Positions 8,708-20,540 of a stretch of 64,000 bases of DNA are shown here, piece by piece. Position 1 is the stretch's first letter. The number at the start of each line of letters is the position of its first letter. Origin of the DNA: Adiantum capillus-veneris (Eukaryota > Streptophyta > Polypodiopsida > Polypodiales > Pteridaceae); the NCBI GenBank assembly GCA_014529385.2, contig CM043953.1:84450342-84514341 (forward strand), written 5' to 3'. The translations under genes and the position numbers were made by a program. Under the pieces are notes generated by a model. That model was not told the origin of the DNA, did no database searches, and worked only from the letters and a program-made list of their open reading frames with translations.

Positions 8708-11700
8708 ACGATTGGGATGACGTGGGTCCGCCGGTTGACGCGGAACGAACTCGATGGTTGAGCGAGCGATTACCATGTCCATGTACGCGATGTAAGCGTG
8801 CGATTGCACGGCTTCGGCGTATATGCTTGGCTCACGTGGATGATTCTAGACTATGGGACGATCCGAGAAAACGCGCTCGAATGGAAACTAGCGATCCGAG
8901 GGTTTTGGCATCCATTGATGTCGCTCCCCATTGGAGTGTGATCGGGGGCGGAGGCGAGAGGAGGACAGAAGAGCGATTGCGCCAAGAAGCAGTCATGGGA
9001 GGGGGGTCACACCCGTTGTTCGATGTGGGTGGGTCCACACGAGCGCATGCGCATCCTACATCCACCACATATGGGGATCTCCCCACCACCCCGCCCCACA
9101 TGGAGGTGGAGGAAGATCATTTGCACAATATGGTTGAGGATCTTCTTGCACGTGAGGCGGCGAATGAGTGTGAGCTTGAGTATGCATGTGAAGAAGCCGC
9201 CCAAAAAACCAAAGACTCATTGCTAGAGGCAGCACACACCGCTCTTTACGAGGGATGATCCTACTCCATATTACGAGCATCTCTTGAGATCTTGAATATT
9301 CAAGCAATGTTTGGATGGATCAATGTAGGGGTCAATGGACTATTGAGGTACGTTTAAGTGTAATAAGTGTTAGTTGTGAGTTTTTTTTTTGGTTATATGC
9401 AATAACGAGTGTTCTTTAATTATGTCATAGGCTATTAGGTAAGATGATGCCTAAAGGCAATCATCTTCCAGAAAATCGAAGGAAGGCATGACAGGTGGTT
9501 GACAGGGCTTGGGATGGACTATGATCGCATACATGCAAGTGTCAATGATTGCGTGCTATTCCGCAATGAACATGCAGGGCTTGATGCTTGCCCCGAGTGT
9601 GGAGAATCAAGGTACAAAGAGGGAATGCAAGGAACCACAATACTTCGCAAGGTTCTTCGTCATTCCCCGCATCAAGCACATTTTTAGCACCAAAGGAACA
9701 AGCGAGATTCTTACATGGCATATGAAAAATTGCTCCACCGATGGGGTTATGAGAGTGCAGGCTGACTCGCCAGCATGGCAACACATTGAGCAAACATGGT
9801 CGGAGTTTAGAGAAGAGCCTCGTCACTTGAGGCTTGGTCTGGCTAGTGATGGGGTAAACCCATTTGGGCATTGGTCTACCTCATGGAGTACTTGGCTAGT
9901 GGTTGTTGTGAACTACAACATTCCACCATGGGAGTCAACCTAGAAGGGGAACATTTTGCTCTCTCTTCTAGTCCCAGGAAAACACAAGGTGAAGAACATG
10001 GATGTATATTTAGCACCTTTGATTGAAGAGCTTCAAGAGCTATGGAACGGCATAGATGTTTTTGATGTATCAAGACCACTTCGTGATCAGCGCACAATGA
10101 TCAAGTGCATTCTCACTTGGGACCATACATGATAACCCCGGGCTTGGAGAGATTTCTGGTATGCTTATACTTTGTGATGCTTTTTAATGTCTTTGCATTG
10201 GTCACTTATATGCGGTTATGTATTTTGTTTTTGTAGGACTATCGACATCTCGATATAGGGCATGCCCAACTTGTGGACCCTCACTCGTGACAGAGAGACC
10301 CGCTCTACTTGGTAAGGTGATCTACCCCAATAACCATCGCTTCTTGCCGCCCACACATCAATCTTATGCTCCACCGTGCAATGGGATGGAGACACTCCAT
10401 TGGACCATGGCCGATTGGTCAAGACATTGGAACGAGCATCACAACACATTGCCTCCTCCCAATGATCCACCTAGGGGTATGTCTAGGTACTCTATTTTCT
10501 TATCACTACCCTATTGGCATTCATTAAAAATCCAACACCTATTGGATCCAATGCATGTGTTAAAAAATGTTGGGCAAGCTATATGGGATCACATAGTAGG
10601 CAAGAAAGATTCATTGGGGGCTAGAGAGGACACGAGGGCCATAAGGAGGCTCCCTCCTTCGTCCACACCTCGCATGGGGCCTCAGGGGAAGATGGTTCTT
10701 CCAAAGGCACCTTGGATTCTATCAAGGGTGGATCAAGAGCGGATGAAAAAAGTCATTGCATCCATCCGTACTCCAACAGGTTATATGCGTTCGCTCAAGG
10801 GTGCCTTCACTAAAACTAAGAAAGGAGGATCCACACAACTGTATGAGCTCAAATCCTATGATTGGCACAAGATTCTTCAGGTAATGTGTGTGTGTGTGTG
10901 TATATGTGAGTGTGTGTATGTGGTTTAGGGTTCTGGATACTAATAAGTCTTTTTGTTTGTGCAATAGTTTGTGCTTCCAATTAGCATTGGTGGATTTGCG
11001 GACATGAAGGTAAAGACTGCAATATTCAAGGTGGGAGAAGCTGTTAGGTATAGAACATTTGATCCTCCCTCCTAAACTTTACTTTGAAGACTAACTTTAC
11101 TATGAAGATTATGAAGGGTTTTTTGGTTACAGGTTTGTGAGTTCCAAAGAAATCGAAGTTTCAGCCATTCCAACAACTCGACTTCTAGCGATTGAAGCAA
11201 CTTGTGCTATTGATGATGCATTCCCACGTTCTGTGCTTGTTAGCCAAGTTCACCTATTGCTCATCTTGTTGAGGAGATAGCCATTTGTGGTGTGGTTCAC
11301 TCCAAGTGGATGTTCTTTCTTGAGAGGTTCCTAAAGACCTTGAAAGACTTTGTTTGGCTACGATCACAACCAGAGGTATTCATCAATCTTAAGCCTTAAA
11401 CCTTATTATGATTGGATTGTATTCACAACACTTTTTATTGGTTACTTTAATCACTAATGGTTTTATGTACATGTGTTCAGGCAAGAATGGCAGAGGGTTG
11501 GATTGTACAAGAGGCTTTTGTGTATGTCTCTCAATATCTTTTCACAATAGACCCATCATTGCCTCGTTTAAAGACGGAGGAAGAGGATCCAAAAAAACAC
11601 GCAAACATTCCAAGTGGAAAAGGTTCTCTCTTGATTTTGGATAGCGAATTTCAAGCCATAGTCAACAACCATTGTCTACTCAATGCTCCCATCATGGGCA

Positions 11701-11976
11701 AATGGGTGGATATGTATGTGGAGGTGCGTACAATGAGAGAAAGGGAGAGGGAAGCATGGAAGAGGTTGCATGGCGGTAGGCGAAAACCTCCCTTTCCTAA
11801 AGAGCTTGACAAATACCCTGATCTAATTCCAGTTGGGTGGATAAACAATGCCATGACCAAGTCCAAGGCACAAGGAGAACAAATAAGCCCTAAAGAATGG
11901 GAGTACGCGTGAGGATGTCTACCAAGGGTAATATACTCAATGTGTTTAGTGTGTGTGTGTGTGTGTGTGTATGTGT

Positions 11977-12023
<47 letters not shown>

Positions 12024-12783
12024 TTCATCTATCTTGATTGGTTTTTGCAGGCCTTCACATTCAACTCTATGTGGTTCGAAGGACGTCATTTTCGAACCCG
12101 CAAGATAGATGAGCATCGAACCACTCACGATAGTGGAGTTATCGGCAACTTTGACAGGACAACACGAGGGAATGTGGAACAATAGAGAGGATAATCAAAG
12201 TGGATTTCAGAACATTTCACAAATATCTCTTTGATTGCCGATGGTTTGCGGGTGAGGTTAAGGGACATGAGCATGGGCTCTATATGGTAGACTCCGGGCA
12301 ATTTCATCGCGAGAAGACCGACAACTTGGTGCAACCTAGTAGTTGTGAGCAAGTAAAGTCCATGTGAAACTCACTAAAACATTATATGATACATACAAAA
12401 CTACATTCATGTTGTTGTTTGCTCTATGACCTACAGGTGTTTTATGTGCCTTGTATGTATCGAAGACGACTTTGGTATGTTATTCTAGTCACACCACGGA
12501 GCAGATCTATCTTTGCAGATACGAACATAGAGACTTTGACAGATCCCACCATACCATCTATAGAAGATGCCAATGACGATGATGCAGTTGAGGTCGAGGA
12601 GAACCAACCATTCCCAATAACCAACCATAGTGAGGAGGAGGACGAGGATGGAGAGGATGATGATGATTCAATAGGAGAGGTTGTAGAGGATGAATCAATA
12701 GATTTATTTGTTGATTTAGCTACCATGGGGTTGGACATGGATGTAAGCACTTGTAGAGATCTCTTGGAGGATGAAAATTAATA
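8708..12783 (+). pseudogene. TNP2-type CACTA transposase gene of element A, degraded multi-exon
   Basis: The N-terminal zinc-binding region reads LPCPCTRCKRAIARLR (8770-8820). The Transposase_21-like core starts with MDYDRIHASVNDCVLF and CPECGESRYK (9515-9625). It continues through KNMDVYLAPLIEEL (9990-10040), then CPTCGPSL and LLDPMHVLKNVGQAIWDHI (10260-10600), with an intron near 10880-10966. A DUF4218-like segment covers GVVHSKWMFFLERFLKTLKD (about 11290-11350) and runs to 11912. A DUF4216-like segment includes CGTIERIIKVDFRTFHKYLF (12170-12230). An acidic tail ends at the stop at 12781. Frameshifts (about 9655, 11270, 12180) and stops, including a TGA in EWEYA-G at 11910, make it non-functional. 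It would have cut the element ends. Confidence 0.88.
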
Positions 12784-12853
12784 AATATCTTTTGGATTTT
12801 GTCTTCTTTCTCTACTTATGCTGTACAAAAGGGCTATTTGTTTATGAAGGCAA

Positions 12854-13305
12854 GACAATACAATTTTGATCATCATTCGCTTGCCATTTCCATATGAATG
12901 CATAGTTGACATAAGATTTTGAGGTGGAAACAAAATATTTTTGTTTATAGAATCTCATGGAGTACAAATGAGTAGAGTAGGAGAATCATACCAATAGATA
13001 AGGCAAGCAAAGAGAAGAGAGGTACTAAAAATCCCAATGAGAATGGGATTTCTTACACTCCGTGCAAAAAGGGGGTGACAATACAATTTTGATCATCGTT
13101 CGCTTGCCATTTCCATATGAATGCATAGTTGACATAAGATTTTGAGGTGGAAACAAAATATTTTTTGATATAGAATCTTATGGAGTACAAATGAGTAGAG
13201 TAGGAGAGTCATACCAATAGATGAGGCAAACAAAGAGAAGAGAGGTACTAAAAATCCCAATGGGAATGGGATTTCTTACACTCCATGCAAAAAGGGGGTA
13301 CCAAT
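12854..13305. repeat. Tandem duplication, about 223 bp, in the 3' flank of A
   Basis: GACAATACAATTTTGATCAT starts at 12854 and again at 13077. The following about 220 bp (GCTTGCCATTTCCATATGAA, GAGGTGGAAACAAAATATTT, AAGAGAGGTACTAAAAATCC) are nearly identical. It lies between the TNP2 stop and the right subterminal repeats. Confidence 0.9.
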
Positions 13306-13383
13306 TTCTGAAAAGTAACAAAATAGAATAGGATTTATAGAAAGGGGAAAGTGGGAGAGGAATAGGCTGCGTGGATTCTTTTC

Positions 13384-13542
13384 CTATTGCGGTAATCCTG
13401 GCGGCTATATGTGCGGTAATACTCGCGGGAAAGTGGGAAAATGCGTCGGCGGGGCTGCAGCATACAATCTCTCTTTCTTGAAGCTCTCTCTCTCCTCTTA
13501 TGCGGTAATGCTGTGCGGTAACAGCAGCATTCTCCCATAGTG
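13384..13542. repeat. Right terminus and subterminal repeats of element A
   Basis: GCGGTAAT recurs (TTGCGGTAATCC, GTGCGGTAATAC, ATGCGGTAATGC, GTGCGGTAAC) and the element ends ...CTCCCATAGTG at 13542, followed by the ACT duplication. Confidence 0.85.
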
Positions 13543-13545
13543 ACT

Positions 13546-15228
13546 TTTGATAGCCCATAGGATTTTTGCCCGTCGTTTGCCTCAATTGAGCCTTGGGAAA
13601 CTTAAGTAAGACCCAATAATTTTCTTTGAACGTTAAGGACCTTTTGTGCTTGTTAGTAGCATCTTTTTGCCTTTGTTGAGAGATGAATATAGCCTCCTTA
13701 ACCTTTTAAAAAGATTCTTATAGGTCACGGCTATACTCATCAACAACAAAGAACTTCCCATGTACTTCAAATAGCAGGGGACTTTTAGGTCTTCCCTCTA
13801 TGATCTCAAAAGGTGCTTTTCCTTTAGTAGTATAGAAATTATTATTGTATGCATACTCTACAAGGGGTAAGTACTTCTGTCATTTTGATCGTTGATCTAC
13901 TTGTGTAACATATGTCTTTAGTAGATCAAGTATTGTAAGATTGGCTATCTCACTTTGGCCATCCGTTTGTGGGTGATAGGCCGAAGAGTAATTCAATCTT
14001 GTACCTAGATTTCCAAAGAGATTTTTCCAAAAATTAGTGGTCATTCTAAGATCTCTATCTGACCAGTGGATGTTGGTAATCCATGGTGTTTGAAATTTTG
14101 AGATATGAAAATGGTTGCCATTTGGTATGCCTTAATAGTTTTTTTGATAGGAATAAAGTGCGCTTGTTTTCTAAACCTGTCGACTATTGTCCATATTCCC
14201 ATATTCCCATGGATAGACTTGGGTAATCCATGGATATACTCTCCCATGGTGAATTAAGGATTGGCAATGGCTGGAGTAATCCAGGTTTCTTCCCTCTTTC
14301 ATATTTAGTCTTTTGGCATACCACACGTTTTGAAACATACTCTTGTATGTCCACTTTCATGGTAGGCCAATAGAAGTACGTCTCTACTCCTCGAAGAGTA
14401 GGTTGAATGCCTCTATGCCCCACATATGGAGGAGCGTGGGATTCATACATGACTTTCTCATGAAGGGAGTGGGTAACACATACCCAATTGCCATGGAGAC
14501 GATAACCATTCTGCAAGGTGAATGGTTTCTCTTTCTTCCCCATAGCAAGGGCTAATATTACATCTTTAAAGTCAGGGTCAGTAGCATACTCATCTATCAT
14601 TGAGGATAGATCTTTGTGGTTTGCTATATACACCGCATTGACTTTTGGTCGTCGTGAAAGTGCATCGTCCACTTGATTGTGCTTACCATCAATGTGAGAA
14701 ATATGAAAATAAAATTGCAAAAGAAAACTTTCCCACATCATTTGTTTGTCTGAAAGCTTGGTTTGCATCATGAAGTGCTTGAGACTTTGGTGGTCTATTC
14801 ATAAAATGAATGGAGTCCCCAATAAATAGTGCTTCCATGTGTCTAGGGCATGTACGACAACTAAAAGCTCTTTCTCATAAATGCCCAAGACCCGTTCATC
14901 CGTATTGAGCCTTTCACTCTCATATATATGATGCTATGTCATGCCCTTCTTGAAGCAAGACTACTCCAAGCACCACAAGCATCACATTGGACCTCAAATT
15001 GATTTGAGAGATCCGGAAGCATGAGGACTGGTTGGGAGGTAAGCTTCTCTTTGAGCTTGTCAAAAGCATTTTGCTCCTTAGCAGTCCATGAATACTTAAC
15101 GTTATTCTTTGTTAAGTCATGTAATGGTCTTGGTATTTAAGAAAATTTTTCTATGAAGCATCTATAGTGTGCACACATACCAATAAAGCTTCTTAGCTCA
15201 TGTAGATTCCTTGGATTAGACCATGCTT
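13546..15228 (-). pseudogene. G1 RNase H and integrase
   Basis: On the minus strand, RNase H pieces around 14770-15000 lead to ALSRRPKVNAV (about 14640). The integrase zinc-binding part includes YESHAPPYVGHRGIQPTLRG and VVCQKTKYERGKKP (about 14300-14450). The catalytic core includes SPWESISMDY and TIVDRFRKQAHFIP (14180-14260), then FISQNFKHHGLPTS (14060). Stops and frameshifts separate these blocks. Homology breaks at 13545, where element A is inserted, and resumes at 4716. Confidence 0.85.
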
Positions 15229-16330
15229 TTATTCCTCTAACTTCGATGGATCCATATAGATACCATCTTGAGAGATAATGTGACCTAAGTATTGAATCTC
15301 TTGAAGGAAAAATTTGCTTTTCTTTTGGTTGAGAAAAAGCTTGTTCTCCCTCAATGCTTGAAAAATCACTTGGAGATGTTGCCTGTGTTCCTCCAAGGAC
15401 TTGGAGTAGACGATGATATCATCAAAGAATATTCCAACAAACATGCAATAGGGTCTAAGTATTTTCTCCATCAAATGATTGAATGTGGTTGGTGCATTGC
15501 TCAACCAAAGGCATGACTAGATATGAATAAATACCAAAAGTTGTGCGAAACACGGTCTTTAGGATATCTTCATCCACTATCCTTATTTGATGATAGCCAC
15601 TTTTAAGGTCAATCCTACTAAAGTAGGTAGAGCCTTGTAGCTTATCAAACAGATCTTCTGCCTGAGGCACAAGAAATTGTTTTTAGATAGTGATATGGTT
15701 TAGTGCTCGATTGTCCACACACATATGGTATGTACCATCTTTTTTTTGCACCATCGATAAAAACATCTTGGAAACCATTTAGAAAAGTAGACAAGTCTAA
15801 CTCTTCTTGATTCCTACCATTTTCATTTGATAAATCATTAGTGTCATTAGTGGATTCTTTGACAAAAATCATGCACGCAAAAATCAAGCGTTTCATTGAC
15901 TTATCAAAAGCCGGTGAATTTACAAGTGGTATAGTATGACCAGACTCAGTAGCATCTATGTACATGCTCTTTCCCCTGTAGGTGAAGTAGATTCTCCTTT
16001 CAATGAACTTCATGTTGGCAGCCAAGCAATGAAACCTCGACTAAACCATGGTGCCCCTAGGATAGCATCCTCATGGTGGAGAGGAGAGATGAAAAAGTCT
16101 TATTTTTTGACATAGCTTTGGACATGAAGCTTTAACTTCCCAATCAAGGGGGTAATGGAGGCTTGATGTCCCTTGAAAGCTGTGTCAACACTTACAATAT
16201 ATCCCATATCAAAAGCTTGAATTCCCAACTTGGTGGCCAACTCCATTGATATGAAGTTGTGAGTAGAGCCAGGGTCAAACATGAAGGCATCATGTTCCCT
16301 TACCTTTCCCCAAGCATAGGAGAGAGGCGA
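15229..16330 (-). pseudogene. G1 protease and reverse transcriptase
   Basis: A retropepsin-like region reads FDPGSTHNFISMELATKLGI (about 16240-16300), with D-P-G-S where D-S-G or D-T-G is usual. Reverse transcriptase shows [20 protein letters not shown] (about 15570-15630), the F-x-DD catalytic block GIFFDDIIVYSKSLEEH (about 15385-15435), and LGHIISQDGI (about 15260-15290). Part of the region between protease and RT is short or disrupted compared with G2. The frame is broken at several points. Confidence 0.85.
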
Positions 16331-16385
16331 TCCTTTGCAATGAGCATCCTCTTTTGGAGCTTCGATGGTGGAAGCTCTAGGAGTC

Positions 16386-18153
16386 TCACTATGGGCATTT
16401 CTCTTGGGGCAATAATGATAGCCATGTCCTTGCTCCCCACACTTAAAACACTTGTGGTCCTTCCAAAAAGCTTCAAGATCTTCAAGATAGAGTTTTTTTT
16501 TACCTTTGTAAGATCCCTTCTTCTTGGAATGATTGTTGTTGTTGTTGTTGTTATTGGAACTGCCTTTGGAAGAATTTTGGGCATTAGTTTTCCCCTTTGC
16601 ATCACTTTTGTCTTTGTTTTCCATGGGCTTCACATTCCGTCTAGCCTCTTGTTGGAAATTGATGCAGGAACCAACCATGGTGTGGTGGATTACTTCGGTG
16701 ATAGAACCAGGCCGTTGGGAGTTGACATACTCGACCATTTCTTCAGGTAATCCCGCACAAAACTATTGATTTTTCTGGGCAAAGTGTATCTTTTGGAAGA
16801 TAGTAGACTTGAGATGTAAATCCCAAAACTTGTCCACATATTTGTGAATAGACTCATGTGAGACAAGATTCAAACTGTGCCATTTGGTAAGTACTTTGTC
16901 CTTTGCATCGCTTGCAAGGAATTGTTTCATGATGGACACTCATAGAGTTTTTCCATGTCTTTGGGGCTTTTTCGTTGCCATGAAGGCTAGCCCATAATTG
17001 ACGAGCTGATTTTTGGAAGTGCATAGCTACATGGCATAGCTTGGAGGACTCCGTGAAGCCCTCATCTCCAAAGGCCGCATCAAATTGCTGGATGAAGGCC
17101 AATACTTTGTCCGTGGCACCAAAGGTAACATCATAGGTGAGAAATCTTTGTCGGTGGCACCAAAGGTGGCATCATAGGTGAGAAAAGAGATACTCTTTCC
17201 TCCCTCTTTGAACTTCTTGAGATTTTGTGACCTTCGCCATGCAGGGTATGATTAGCGATGTCCTCCCCTCTTGTATTCTCTAGGAGAATAGCCATAGCTT
17301 TCATCAGAAGAGGAGGAAGGTGAGGAAGAAGGAGAAGAGGGTGATCTCTTTCTTAACCTTTTCTTCCTTTGTTTTCTCTCGTCCCTTTTGGAGTGACTAG
17401 GAGAAGGAGTGTGTGTTGAACGTTTCCTCTTGGGAGTAGTTGGCGATCGTCTAGACCACCATCTTTGTGGAGCCACATCTTCAGAGGAACTTTGTCCGTG
17501 GCACCAAAGGTGACATCATAGGTGAGAAAAGAGATACTCTTTCCTCCCTCTTTGAACTTCTTGAGATTTTGTGACCTTCGCCATGCAGGGTATGGTTAGT
17601 GATGTCCTTCCCTCTTGTATTCTCTAGGAGAATACAAGAGAATAGCCATTCTCTAGGAGAATAGCCATAGCTTTTGTCAGAAGAGGAGGAAGGTGAGGAA
17701 TAAGGAGAAGAGGGTGACCTCTTTCTTAACCTTTTCTTCCTTTGTTTTCTCTCTTTCCTTTTGGAGTGACTAGGAGAAGGAGTGTGTGTTGACCGTTTAC
17801 TCTTGGGAGGAGTTGGCGATTGTCTAGACCACCATCTTTGTGGAGCCACATCTTCAGAGGAACTTAGAGATTCATTACATTCTTGCTCTTTGGATTCCTC
17901 TCTTGTATGGGAAAGAGTCTTCTTTTTGGGGTCTCATCAAGGGGCCTCCTAAGCTCTCTCTCCTCTTGGAGAGGAAGGGAAATCCCATAATCACTAAGTT
18001 GTTAACTTTGGCTTGCAAAGCAAGGTTGCCCATAGCTTGATGCAATCTAGTAACAAGATAATTGATAAACATGGGGGCATCATCATTAGCACCTTCATGT
18101 GAAAAACCAAAGTTATCAATGTTCATTCTACTCTCTTGGTTATTGTCAGCCAT
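16386..18153 (-). pseudogene. G1 gag
   Basis: Gag begins with MADNNQESRMNIDNFGFSHE at 18153, nearly the same as in G2. A Ser/Arg/Lys-rich basic segment is duplicated (17113-17860). A Retrotrans_gag-like piece (MAFIQQFDAAFGDEGFTESS, 16990-17102) and QRPGSITEVIHHTMVGSCIN (about 16680) follow. The zinc knuckle is CFKCGEQGHGYHYC (about 16400-16445). It is frameshifted near 17100 and 17860. Confidence 0.82.
17113..17860 (-). repeat. Tandem duplication inside G1 gag (344-372 bp period)
   Basis: The block from GAGATACTCTTTCCTCCCTC to GGAGCCACATCTTCAGAGGA occurs twice. The copy at higher coordinates has an extra 28 bp (GAGAATACAAGAGAATAGCC region). Both copies encode MAPQRWWSR.SPT.PK followed by a Ser/Lys/Arg-rich run on the minus strand. 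A shorter triplicated motif GGCACCAAAGGTG.CATCAT lies at its left edge. Confidence 0.9.
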
Positions 18154-18546
18154 GCTAATTATACTTATGTGTTTACTTAGTGTATTCTTTGGAAATTCAA
18201 AACCTTAGTTGCTACTCCTCTTAGCCTTTGAAAATCAGCACTTAAGTATCTACACCCACGTCTTGAATTGGTTGACTATAGAGAGGGTCTAACATAGCAG
18301 AATTGTGGAGGGATAGCTCCTTTTGGACTTCTTATGACTCAATAGTGGTAAAGCCATAGGAAAGTCTAAAAAGTCCCCATTACTAAGACCAGAGATCCCG
18401 AGGTGTGCACCATCTCCAACATAGTGGGCTCAACAAAACCGATAATAGATCCCAGCCCCACTTACCCTACTATAATTAACAAAATCGACCATTAATATAG
18501 GCTACTTAAGGACCTCTCTTCTTAAGCAAGAGAAGAGAAACCAAAT
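18154..18546 (-). other. G1 leader between primer-binding site and gag
   Basis: Untranslated leader of G1 with no gene. It matches the G2 leader (42103-42503) in sequence, for example the TAGCAGAATTGT / GGGATAGCTCCTTT region. Confidence 0.7.
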
Positions 18547-18558
18547 GCTTTGATACCA
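18547..18558 (-). promoter_or_regulatory. G1 primer-binding site (initiator tRNA-Met)
   Basis: Minus-strand TGGTATCAAAGC lies one base from the LTR edge. It differs by one base from the canonical TGGTATCAGAGC seen in G2. Confidence 0.8.
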
Positions 18559-18559
18559 A

Positions 18560-19485
18560 TGTAATGGAAATGGCCTATGAACTTTGAGAATAGCGGAATA
18601 AGAGAGTTAGAGTGAGAATTTTTGTCATATTACTTTGAGAACATAGAGGGTGAACTTAATTGATGGTAGCAACATAAACATAGTACTTAATTAACTTGGC
18701 ATGAAAAATACTTTTGCAAGAGAGAGTATTAGAGAACATGACAATAGTTGAGGACTGGATTTACTTGGAGCCAGTACCCCCTCCAAAAGGAGTTTGTATT
18801 ATAGATTCTCCCATCAAGAGAGACTTGATACAATACAATCTTTGTGTTCCTTGTGACCTAGGTGATGCAATGAAGATGGAGAGATTCATGCATCACAAGC
18901 ATAGCATAAACTTTTCAAAAAGCATAAACTATCCCAAGCCTCAATCCCAAGGCCTCAAACACCTTCGAAGGTGGAGAGAGCTAGCGGGGAATGAGGGTAG
19001 AGAGGAGAAATAAGAATCATCCATAGGAGAAAGAAATAGTTGCTCACTTATCATCACTCTTCTTTCTTGGGATAGCATAATAGAATAATAATGAAGATGA
19101 AGAAGATGGCAAGCTTAATCATTGAAGCATGGCTCTTGGTTGGATTTGCATTCTATAGCCAAGAGTGTTGGTGTAGGCTCTCCACTTCTCAACAAGCTTG
19201 GAGAAGGAGATAGAGCTCTTGTACTTTGCACTTTACTCCTCTCATGCTTGGTCCACCTCTCTCTCTCTCTCTCTCATATCATTTAATTATATCATTTGGA
19301 TATGTGTCCTCTTTTTCCTCTTTTGGAGACAGAGCTTAATTATTTATTTTTGTGCATCTAAATTCTAATTGGACCCCTTTAAAGCCTATCCAATAGGATT
19401 CAAACCAGGATTCAAGCACATCATGAGGGCCATACGGGGAGGATCTTGACATGTGTCTTTTATGTTTCTTAAGATATCATGTTTA
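18560..19485 (-). mobile_element. G1 5' LTR, truncated in U3
   Basis: The LTR starts (plus coordinates) TGTAATGG next to the PBS and is homologous to the G2 LTRs. It carries the antisense open frame at 18714-19013, and the CAAGCTTGGAGAAGGAG region found in the G2 LTR. Homology ends around 19485, where TNP2 fragment E starts. The TGTCAT terminus is missing. Confidence 0.75.
18714..19013 (+). CDS. Antisense open frame in the G1 LTR (99 aa), unknown
   Basis: The frame runs opposite to G1 transcription. Its start MQERVLENMTIVEDWIYLEP and the core YNLCVPCDLGDAMKMERFMH recur in the same antisense frame in both LTRs of G2 (41664-41936 and 48081-48353). I recognise no family. It may be a captured host exon fragment, a real antisense product, or a frame left open by chance in related copies. 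Confidence 0.35.
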   Translation: MQERVLENMTIVEDWIYLEPVPPPKGVCIIDSPIKRDLIQYNLCVPCDLGDAMKMERFMHHKHSINFSKSINYPKPQSQGLKHLRRWRELAGNEGREEK

Positions 19486-20166
19486 AGCACCTACCTCACG
19501 CATACTCCCACTCCTCATCGCTAACATGCTCACCATCAGCTTTAGCTTTAGTCATTTGTTCATGAAACCTACCGGGCCTTATAAGTTTTGGAAACATGGC
19601 AAGGTAGGATGGGTAAACCACACTGTGATTTCTTCTGCGAGAGTGTATTTCCCTATACGCTTCTCCATCTTCTTCATGCTTTCTTTTCAATTATGTATAT
19701 AGATCTACCCACTTTTGCATCTTTGGTGCATTAAGGACAAGGTAGTTGTTTATTGCATCACATATGTGCCTTTCCATGAGCTTTATCTTCACGTTCCCAT
19801 TTGGCATATGAAAGTACATCCTTGGATCTTCTTTATCAGTCCATAAATGTGGTATCACTTTATCCATTATATTTAGGTACTCAGAGATGTACACAAATGA
19901 CTCTTAAACTATCCATCCTTTGGCCATGCTATCCTCTGTTGTGAACGTAGCCTCACAAAGTCCTTGACTGTCTTAAGAAAATGCTCAAGAAAGAACATCC
20001 AACGAGAATGTACCACTCCACAAATATCTACCTCATCCATAAGATGCAATATAAGTTGCCTTGCTTTATAGCACAAGGCTGTCCCCTTATTCTCTACTAC
20101 ATCGCACCCCATCCCCTCCTTCCTTCCAACTCACACACACTCTTTGGCATCAGGTCCTCAGCATAA
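19486..20166 (-). pseudogene. TNP2 fragment E (DUF4218-type region)
   Basis: Minus-strand pieces read LILHLMDEVDICGVVHSRWM then FFLEHFLKTVKDFVRL (about 19940-20080), YISEYLNIMDKVIPHLWTDK (about 19830-19890), YLVLNAPKMQKWVDLY (about 19695-19745), and ADGEHVSDEEWEYA ending at a TGA at 19496. They align with elements A (11230-11912) and B (50108-50955). The N-terminal transposase core is not present nearby. It is interrupted by stops between the pieces. Confidence 0.85.
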
Positions 20167-20315
20167 CCTATTAATTGTAGCGAGGCAATAGAGAGAAAAC
20201 AATCCTTAGATAAATCAAAAAAATCTATGTCCTTTGTCGTCGATGTGACACACAGTGTCACCCTCTCTCCCCCTCCTCTTTCTCTGTCATATATGTTTCA
20301 CTCCCCCCTTTTTCC

Positions 20316-20382
<67 letters not shown>

Positions 20383-20494
20383 ATTGACATCAGCTCTTGA
20401 TCATAACCGATAAATCGTAGCAAGGAAATAGAGAGGAAATAATCCTTAGATAAAGTGAAAAAACTTTATGTCCTTCTTCATTGGCATGACACAT

Positions 20495-20540
<46 letters not shown>

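Larger units (their letters stand above)
4720..13542 (+). mobile_element. Complete CACTA (En/Spm-type) transposon A, 8,823 bp
   Basis: The left end is CACTATGACATTTGG and the right end, read inward, is CACTATGGGAGAATG. In both, a TTACC follows at the same distance (bases 22-26). The 3-bp target duplication ACT is at 4717-4719 and 13543-13545. Removing the element and one ACT restores G1 sequence that matches the uninterrupted copy G2 near 46241-46262. Inside are an accessory gene on the minus strand, a palindrome array, and a TNP2 gene on the plus strand. Both genes carry stops and frameshifts, so A is probably non-autonomous now. Confidence 0.92.
4342..19485 (-). mobile_element. Chromovirus G1 (Ty3/gypsy), truncated at both ends and split by CACTA element A
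   Basis: Gag, protease, reverse transcriptase, RNase H, integrase and chromodomain blocks run in this order on the minus strand from 18153 down to 4342. The 4720-13542 interval is a CACTA insertion. The 5' LTR (18560-19485) and PBS are present. The LTR's U3 start is missing at the junction with TNP2 fragment E. The 3' LTR is absent because the element stops at 4342 inside the accessory gene F. Copy G2 (31675-48556) is the same family and shows what is missing. Many stops and frameshifts make it inactive. Confidence 0.85.

Noticed and set aside
8722-9258. The 178-aa frame as a stand-alone zinc protein gene
   Set aside because: It is the N-terminal exon of TNP2; the same sequence precedes the transposase core in element B.
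2824-20166. F (2824-4341) and E (19486-20166) as two halves of one CACTA element split by G1
   Set aside because: Their genes would be convergent, unlike A, B or D, and G1 lacks both LTR outer ends, so a clean insertion cannot be shown.
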